From NCBI GenBank assembly GCA_041164825.1, contig JBEAOO010000176.1, forward strand, positions 1 through 12,973: a stretch of 12,973 nt of DNA. The letters run 5' to 3'. How positions within the stretch are numbered: position 1 is the stretch's first letter; every line of letters starts with the position of its first letter. Below, one piece after another: positions 9,213 to 12,973 of this stretch. The notes under the pieces were generated by a model. That model saw only the letters and a list, made by a program, of their open reading frames with translations, had not been told where the DNA came from and did no database searches. Origin of the DNA: JBEAOO01 sp041164825. GTDB taxonomy: Bacteria > Pseudomonadota > Gammaproteobacteria > Burkholderiales > Burkholderiaceae_C. The position numbers and the translations under genes were made by a program.

Positions 9213-10036
9213 GGGGCTGGCGCGTCCTTGCCCGCTTGCAGGCCGCTGGTTTGCATGGCGGCGCCTTGCGCGCCGCGCTGGGGAAGCAGCGTGCTCTTGT
9301 CCACAAAGCCTGGCGTGGCTGCGATCTTCGGTAAGCCCACCTGCTGATGCAGCGGTGGCGTCGGTGTGCGAGACACCAGTGACGTGGTGGCGCCGTCAGC
9401 AGCGCGCACAACGGTGGGTGACACCGCCTTGGCCGGCGGCGACGGTGGCAGCGTCTGACTGGTTTTGGTTTTGGGGGCAGGCGCGGTGTTGGTGCCGTTG
9501 GCTGCGATGTTGGCGGCCGGGCGCCGCGCGGCCAGCGCTGCGGCCGAGGCCTGTGTGGCTGCACGGTCGGCCAACTGCTTGCGGGCTTCGCTGGGCAGAG
9601 ACTGATAGGCCTCCCACTGCGCGCGTCGGTCTTCTGGCGCGGCACGTTTGACCTCTTGGTACTGCAGGCGAGCGCGGCCACGCTGCTCGGGCGTCAGGCG
9701 CGCCCATTCGGTCATGCGTTCACCCACGCGCTCGCGTTGCTCTGGATTCATGGCGGGCAGGCGGGCGGCCATCTCGCGCCACTTGGCTTTGTGCCCGGCT
9801 CCGATGTGCGACCACTCGCGCGCAAGTGGCTCAAGCGCGCTGCGTTCTTGGGCAGACAACTCCGCCCAGCGCGGCCCTTCTTCGGCCGCAAGCGCAGGCA
9901 CGCTGGCAGCCCGGGTCGGGGGCGTCTGCGCAGTTGCGGTGGACATCCACGAGGGCGTCGTCGCGATCGCGCCGGCCAGCAACACGGCGGACAGCCGGGG
10001 CTGGGCCCTGAAGGGGGGCGCCACCGGTCGGGTCAC
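9209..10036 (-). CDS. Exported DUF3106 protein with LTPEQR-type helical repeats
   Basis: A 275-residue protein of unknown function. Residues 1-37 look like a signal peptide (Arg-containing start, hydrophobic 15-25, STATA before QTPP), so it should be periplasmic. Residues 55-160 are charged and helical with repeated, tryptophan-spaced motifs: LSAQER 60-65, MNPEQRER 96-103, LTPEQRGR 114-121, APEDRRAQW 133-141 and LPSEARKQL 147-155, with W57, W75, W86, W111 and W141. From 165 on it is Ala/Pro/Thr-rich and probably disordered. LTPEQ-type repeats recall the LTxxQ motif of the Spy/CpxP periplasmic proteins, a resemblance not a homology claim. The start is a GTG (10034-10036) that overlaps the stop of the DUF3619 gene (GTGA). 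No membrane anchor or lipobox is seen. Confidence 0.85.
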   Translation of the reverse strand: MTRPVAPPFRAQPRLSAVLLAGAIATTPSWMSTATAQTPPTRAASVPALAAEEGPRWAELSAQERSALEPLAREWSHIGAGHKAKWREMAARLPAMNPEQRERVGERMTEWARLTPEQRGRARLQYQEVKRAAPEDRRAQWEAYQSLPSEARKQLADRAATQASAAALAARRPAANIAANGTNTAPAPKTKTSQTLPPSPPAKAVSPTVVRAADGATTSLVSRTPTPPLHQQVGLPKIAATPGFVDKSTLLPQRGAQGAAMQTSGLQAGKDAPAP

Positions 10037-10506
10037 GGCTGAGGTGCCTTGAGGTATTCCACAAAGCCTGCGTCGCTGTAGGCCACAGGGGGAAGGTCAT
10101 CGGCCAACAGGGCACTGTCGACGTCGGCTGCAGCCTCAATCTGGCTGCGCGCCCAGTGGTGGTCGATCAACCACAGGCCAGCCAGCATGGCGAGCACGGG
10201 CAGGATCGACATCCAGCCCAGCCAGCGCGACTGTTGGCCCATGCCGGGCCCACCACCCAAAGCGGCCGCGCCGCCGTTCACATGCACGGTGATGGGGGCA
10301 GCCGTGGTCGCTGAGGCGGTTGTGACTTGTCGACGCGCGGCAGCCGCGCGCAGCACCGCTTGTTCGCGGGCCACGCGCAGGCGCTCGGAAATGTCGTGCG
10401 GCACATCGGCTTCGGAAAGCCGGGCCGCCACGCGCAGGGCGTAGCGGGACGTGACGGCGTCCACCTCGGCGTCGGTATAGAAAAAACGAGCGGAGTTGTT
10501 GTTCAT
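10033..10506 (-). CDS. DUF3619 single-pass membrane protein, possible anti-sigma partner
   Basis: A 157-residue protein of unknown function. It has a basic N-terminal part of about 94 residues with helical ERLRVAREQAVLRAAAARRQ, one membrane helix at about 95-116 (WLGWMSILPVLAMLAGLWLI), and an acidic C-terminal tail of about 40 residues. This is the layout of a membrane anti-sigma factor (cytoplasmic sigma-binding part, one helix, periplasmic end). It contains no cysteine and lacks the HxxxCxxC zinc motif of common anti-sigma factors. The ATG overlaps the sigma-factor stop (ATGA) and has AAGGGA at 10515-10520 as ribosome site. Its stop overlaps the GTG of the DUF3106 gene. The anti-sigma role is inferred from position and topology only. 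Confidence 0.87.
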   Translation of the reverse strand: MNNNSARFFYTDAEVDAVTSRYALRVAARLSEADVPHDISERLRVAREQAVLRAAAARRQVTTASATTAAPITVHVNGGAAALGGGPGMGQQSRWLGWMSILPVLAMLAGLWLIDHHWARSQIEAAADVDSALLADDLPPVAYSDAGFVEYLKAPQP

Positions 10507-11069
10507 GGCGAGATTCCCTTGGCGCGCAGCGCTTTGGCCAGCGCATGCACCGCTCTGGAGCAGTGCGTTTTCACACTGCCTTCAGAGCAACCCATCGCTT
10601 GAGCCGTTTCCGCCACATCGAGTTCCTCCCAATAACGCAGCAGGAAGGCCTCGCGTTGACGCGTGGGCAGCTGAGCGACTTCGGCGTCGATCTGGGTCAG
10701 CATTTGCGTGCGCGTGAAGGCGTCCGCCGCACTTTCTGTGCCGGTGCTGTCGGTGGTCGATTCCAGCATCTCCAGCACGTCGAAGTCGTCATCGCCGGCC
10801 GCCGATTCGAAGTCCGAGAAATTCTTCAGGACGCCTTTGCGCACCTTTTGACGCCGGAACCAATCCATCGTGGCGTTCGACAAGATGCGCTGAAACACCA
10901 GCGGCCACTCCTGGGCGGGGCGGTCGGCGTATTTCTCAGCCAAACGAATCATGGCGTCCTGGACGATGTCCAGCGCGGCCTCGTCGTCTCGCACGGCGTA
11001 GCACACGCGTTTAAACGCGCGCTTTTCGACGCTCTTGAGGAAATCGGAGAATTCTTTGTCAGGTGCCAA
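10503..11069 (-). CDS. RNA polymerase sigma factor, sigma-70 family, ECF-type
   Basis: A 188-residue two-domain sigma factor. Region 2 is at about 14-78: FKRVCYAVRDDEAALDIVQDAMIRLAEKY, then FQRILSNATMDWFRRQK for -10 recognition. An acidic linker (about 82-120, Asp/Glu/Ser/Thr-rich) leads to region 4 at about 125-182 with LPTRQREAFLLRYWEELDVAETA and helix-turn-helix GCSEGSVKTHCSRAVHAL for -35 recognition. It lacks regions 1 and 3, as ECF factors do. The start is a TTG at 11069: an in-frame TAA at 11112-11114 closes the frame upstream, no ATG or GTG lies between, and (M)APDKEFSDFLKSVEKRAFKR fits the family start. No ribosome site is seen. It is the first gene of a tight four-gene operon. Auto-regulation is likely by analogy but not shown. 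Confidence 0.92.
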   Translation of the reverse strand: MAPDKEFSDFLKSVEKRAFKRVCYAVRDDEAALDIVQDAMIRLAEKYADRPAQEWPLVFQRILSNATMDWFRRQKVRKGVLKNFSDFESAAGDDDFDVLEMLESTTDSTGTESAADAFTRTQMLTQIDAEVAQLPTRQREAFLLRYWEELDVAETAQAMGCSEGSVKTHCSRAVHALAKALRAKGISP

Positions 11070-11123
11070 AGTGGGAACCGCTGGCGCCGGGTGAGGGCAA
11101 GGCGGCGAGGATTATGGCACCGC

Positions 11124-11135
11124 AGGCTTAAGCCT
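11124..11135. repeat. Palindrome AGGCTTAAGCCT, candidate operator
   Basis: A perfect 12-base dyad in the middle of the divergent region, flanked by a further inverted pair, CACCG (11118-11122) and CGGTG (11141-11145). It lies between the candidate minus-strand and plus-strand -10 elements. Position and symmetry suit a regulator site; no known consensus is recognised. Confidence 0.35.
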
Positions 11136-11173
11136 TGCCTCGGTGTAAAGGCGTATTCCAAAGCAATGTCATA

Positions 11174-11236
11174 ATGCGCCTTTGCACAACAGTTTTGGTC
11201 ACGACCCGGTGTCCGACCCGGACCCCTTGTTTTTGA
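11174..11236 (+). CDS. Candidate ilvI leader peptide, 20 codons
   Basis: A short frame ATG to TGA encoding MRLCTTVLVTTRCPTRTPCF, upstream of ilvI. It contains Leu-3 and the cluster Val-7, Leu-8, Val-9, a modest enrichment of the branched-chain amino acids made by the downstream pathway, as in attenuation leaders such as E. coli ivbL. It is followed directly by an inverted repeat at 11237-11272. Against it: no clear ribosome site, only four branched-chain codons in twenty, and a -10-like CATAAT overlapping the ATG. Treat as a hypothesis. Confidence 0.25.
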   Translation: MRLCTTVLVTTRCPTRTPCF

Positions 11237-11272
11237 CCGCGCAGGTACCACACCCGCCTCATGAGGGCGCGG
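11237..11272 (+). promoter_or_regulatory. Inverted repeat in the ilvI leader
   Basis: CCGCGC (11237-11242) pairs with GCGCGG (11267-11272). The inside has a competing smaller hairpin, CGCC (11255-11258) with GGCG (11266-11269). CACC (11251-11254) could instead pair with GGTG (11276-11279). Such alternative pairings are what an attenuator would need. A T run (11289-11293) comes 16 bases later without a strong hairpin right in front of it, so a terminator form is not established. Confidence 0.3.
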
Positions 11273-11284
11273 AGAGGTGCACCG

Positions 11285-11335
11285 ATGGTTTTTCGTCAGA
11301 GAAATTCACAAAGGTTCAATCATGGACATGTCTAG
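11285..11335 (+). CDS. Candidate small upstream frame overlapping the ilvI start
   Basis: ATG to TAG, 16 codons, MVFRQRNSQRFNHGHV, in a different frame from ilvI and ending 14 bases inside it. It has the best ribosome site of the leader, GGAGAGG at 11271-11277, seven bases before its ATG, whereas ilvI itself has only AAAGG. Translation of this frame could feed ribosomes to the ilvI start. It resembles no known protein and may be chance. Confidence 0.25.
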   Translation: MVFRQRNSQRFNHGHV

Positions 11336-12973
11336 CGCGGAAGTGAAGCGTGCCGCTTCGGCACTGCCGCTCTCCTCCTCATCTTCTCCCGCCACCGACC
11401 CCAACGGCTCGGAAATTTTGGTCCGCAGCCTTCAAGCCGAGGGCGTCAAATTCCTCTGGGGCTATCCCGGTGGTGCGGTCCTCTACATCTACGACGCGCT
11501 CTACAAACAAAACACGATCGAACACGTGTTGGTGCGCCACGAGCAAGCCGCGGTGCATGCCGCTGATGGTTATGCGCGTGCCACCGGCGACGTCGGCGTG
11601 GCCTTGGTCACCTCAGGCCCGGGCGTGACGAATGCCGTCACCGGCATCGCCACCGCCTACATGGACTCGATCCCGATGGTGATCGTGACCGGCCAGGTGC
11701 CGACCGCGGCCATTGGCTTGGATGCGTTCCAGGAGTGCGACACCGTCGGCATCACCCGCCCCATCGTCAAACACAACTTCTTGGTGAAGGATGTGCGCGA
11801 CTTGGCGGCCACGATGAAGAAGGCTTTTCACATCGCCCGCACCGGCCGCCCTGGCCCCGTGGTCGTCGACATCCCCAAGGATGTTTCGCTGATGACCTGC
11901 CCGTTCGAGTACCCGGCCACGGTCGAGATGCGCTCGTACAACCCGGTGCGCAAGGGCCACGGCGGTCAGATCCGCAAGGCTGTGCAACTGCTGCTGCAGG
12001 CCAAACGGCCCTATATTTACACCGGTGGTGGTGTGATTTTGGGCAATGCCTCGGCAGAACTGCGCGAATTGGCCAATCTTCTGGGCTACCCGGTCACCAA
12101 CACCTTGATGGGTCTGGGCGCTTACCCGGCCAGCGACCCAAAGTTCCTGGGCATGTTGGGCATGCACGGCACCTACGAGGCCAACATGACCATGCAGAAC
12201 TGCGACGTTCTGCTGGCCGTGGGTGCTCGGTTTGACGACCGCGTGATCGGCAACCCCAAACACTTCGCCTCGGTCGAGCGCAAGATCGTGCACATCGACA
12301 TCGATCCGTCGTCGATTTCCAAGCGCGTGAAGGTAGACATCCCCATCGTCGGCGATGTGAAGGACGTGTTGCAAGAATTGATCGCGCAGATCAAGGAAGC
12401 ACAAGCGCGCCCGGACAGCGCAGCGCTGTCCTCGTGGTGGGGTCAGATCAACGAGTGGCGCCAGCGCGACTGCTTGAAGTTCAAGACCAGCCCCGACGTG
12501 ATCAAGCCGCAATCGGTGGTGGAAAAGCTGTGCGAGTTGACCCGCGGCAGCGATTGCTACATCACCTCCGACGTCGGCCAGCACCAGATGTGGGCGGCGC
12601 AGTACTACCGCTTCGACGAGCCGCGCCGCTGGATCAACTCTGGTGGCCTGGGCACGATGGGCGTGGGCTTGCCTTACGCCATGGGCATCAAACTGGCCAA
12701 GCCCGATGCAGATGTGTTCTGCATCACTGGCGAAGGCTCGATCCAGATGAACATCCAGGAGCTCTCGACCTGCTTCCAGTACAAGACGCCGGTCAAGATC
12801 ATTGCGCTCAACAACCGCTTCCTGGGCATGGTGCGACAGTGGCAGCAGCTCGATTACGGCGGCCGCTACTCGCACAGCTACATGGACGCGCTGCCGGACT
12901 TCGTGAAGCTGGCCGAGGCTTACGGCCACGTCGGCATCAAGATCGAGAAGCCCTCCGAGGTCGAACCGGCCCT
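11322..12973 (+). CDS. ilvI: Acetolactate synthase (acetohydroxyacid synthase), large catalytic subunit, first 550 codons
   Basis: First common step of valine, leucine and isoleucine synthesis: joins pyruvate with pyruvate or 2-oxobutyrate using thiamine diphosphate, Mg2+ and FAD. Visible are the thiamine-activating glutamate E74 in VRHEQAAVHAADGYAR, GYPGGAVLYIYDALY, the central FAD-binding domain (GARFDDRVIGN, HIDIDPSSISKRV), and the C-terminal thiamine/Mg motif GEGSIQMN (470-477) with N497-N498. The usual GDG is GEG here. The family is about 570-600 residues, so only the end is missing beyond the window. A Ser/Ala/Pro-rich tail of about 28 residues precedes the core. ATG 11322 has AAAGG seven bases upstream; ATG 11328 is an alternative. 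The small subunit ilvH and ilvC would be expected next. Called ilvI (ilvB in some annotations). Confidence 0.95.
   Translation, partial: MDMSSAEVKRAASALPLSSSSSPATDPNGSEILVRSLQAEGVKFLWGYPGGAVLYIYDALYKQNTIEHVLVRHEQAAVHAADGYARATGDVGVALVTSGPGVTNAVTGIATAYMDSIPMVIVTGQVPTAAIGLDAFQECDTVGITRPIVKHNFLVKDVRDLAATMKKAFHIARTGRPGPVVVDIPKDVSLMTCPFEYPATVEMRSYNPVRKGHGGQIRKAVQLLLQAKRPYIYTGGGVILGNASAELRELANLLGYPVTNTLMGLGAYPASDPKFLGMLGMHGTYEANMTMQNCDVLLAVGARFDDRVIGNPKHFASVERKIVHIDIDPSSISKRVKVDIPIVGDVKDVLQELIAQIKEAQARPDSAALSSWWGQINEWRQRDCLKFKTSPDVIKPQSVVEKLCELTRGSDCYITSDVGQHQMWAAQYYRFDEPRRWINSGGLGTMGVGLPYAMGIKLAKPDADVFCITGEGSIQMNIQELSTCFQYKTPVKIIALNNRFLGMVRQWQQLDYGGRYSHSYMDALPDFVKLAEAYGHVGIKIEKPSEVEPA

Larger units (their letters stand above)
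11070..11321. promoter_or_regulatory. Divergent control and leader region between the sigma-factor gene and ilvI
   Basis: 252 bases without a large gene. It holds a -10-like CATAAT on the minus strand (11111-11116) for the sigma operon and a -10-like CATAAT on the plus strand (11170-11175) for ilvI, neither with a good -35. A 12-base palindrome lies between them. A long presumed ilvI leader has two possible small open frames and a hairpin, listed separately. The plus-strand -10 overlaps the ATG of the first small frame, so both cannot be right as placed. Confidence 0.4.

Noticed and set aside
11170..11175. CATAAT as a definite ilvI promoter
   Set aside because: Only the -10 half matches; no acceptable -35 was found 16-18 bases upstream, so it is mentioned only as a weak candidate.
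11613..12929. A 438-codon minus-strand open frame under ilvI
   Set aside because: Antisense shadow; the plus-strand frame is a textbook acetolactate synthase.

Overview
The window is GC-rich, densely coded DNA that looks like a chromosome segment of a betaproteobacterium, most likely Burkholderiales/Comamonadaceae. This rests on recalled family resemblance: a long two-domain NAD synthetase followed by glnB, DUF3619 and DUF3106 proteins behind an ECF-type sigma factor, and an acetolactate synthase of the beta-proteobacterial type. No database search was possible. No tRNA, rRNA, insertion sequence, phage gene or CRISPR array was seen.

Layout: (1) 1-1378, minus: the first two thirds of the membrane proton-pumping pyrophosphatase HppA, cut by the left edge. 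(2) 1379-1679: divergent control region. (3) 1680-2222, plus: soluble family I pyrophosphatase Ppa, closed by a clear intrinsic terminator at 2268-2300. (4) 2393-4186, plus: a fused permease/ATPase ABC exporter-fold transporter of the SbmA/BacA-YddA-ABCD type. (5) 4251-5426, minus: a FemAB/GNAT-like protein (DUF482), convergent with the transporter. (6) 5618-7684 and 7726-8064, plus: glutamine-dependent NAD+ synthetase and nitrogen regulator PII (glnB), ending in an intrinsic terminator. (7) 8209-11069, minus, read from right to left: ECF-like sigma factor, DUF3619 single-pass membrane protein, DUF3106 exported protein and RDD membrane protein, joined by three 4-base stop/start overlaps, then dgkA after a 65-base gap holding a strong hairpin. 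(8) 11070-11321: divergent control and leader region. (9) 11322 to the right edge, plus: ilvI/ilvB, the large subunit of acetolactate synthase, cut after 550 codons.

The two pyrophosphatases both remove pyrophosphate, one conserving the energy as an ion gradient and one releasing it as heat. NadE and PII form a nitrogen/NAD pair: PII control of this type of NadE is known in Azospirillum. The sigma-DUF3619-DUF3106-RDD cluster has the shape of an envelope-sensing regulatory unit (sigma factor, single-pass membrane partner, exported protein with LTPEQR-type repeats, multi-pass membrane protein). It is the best candidate here for a poorly characterised system. The rest is housekeeping metabolism.
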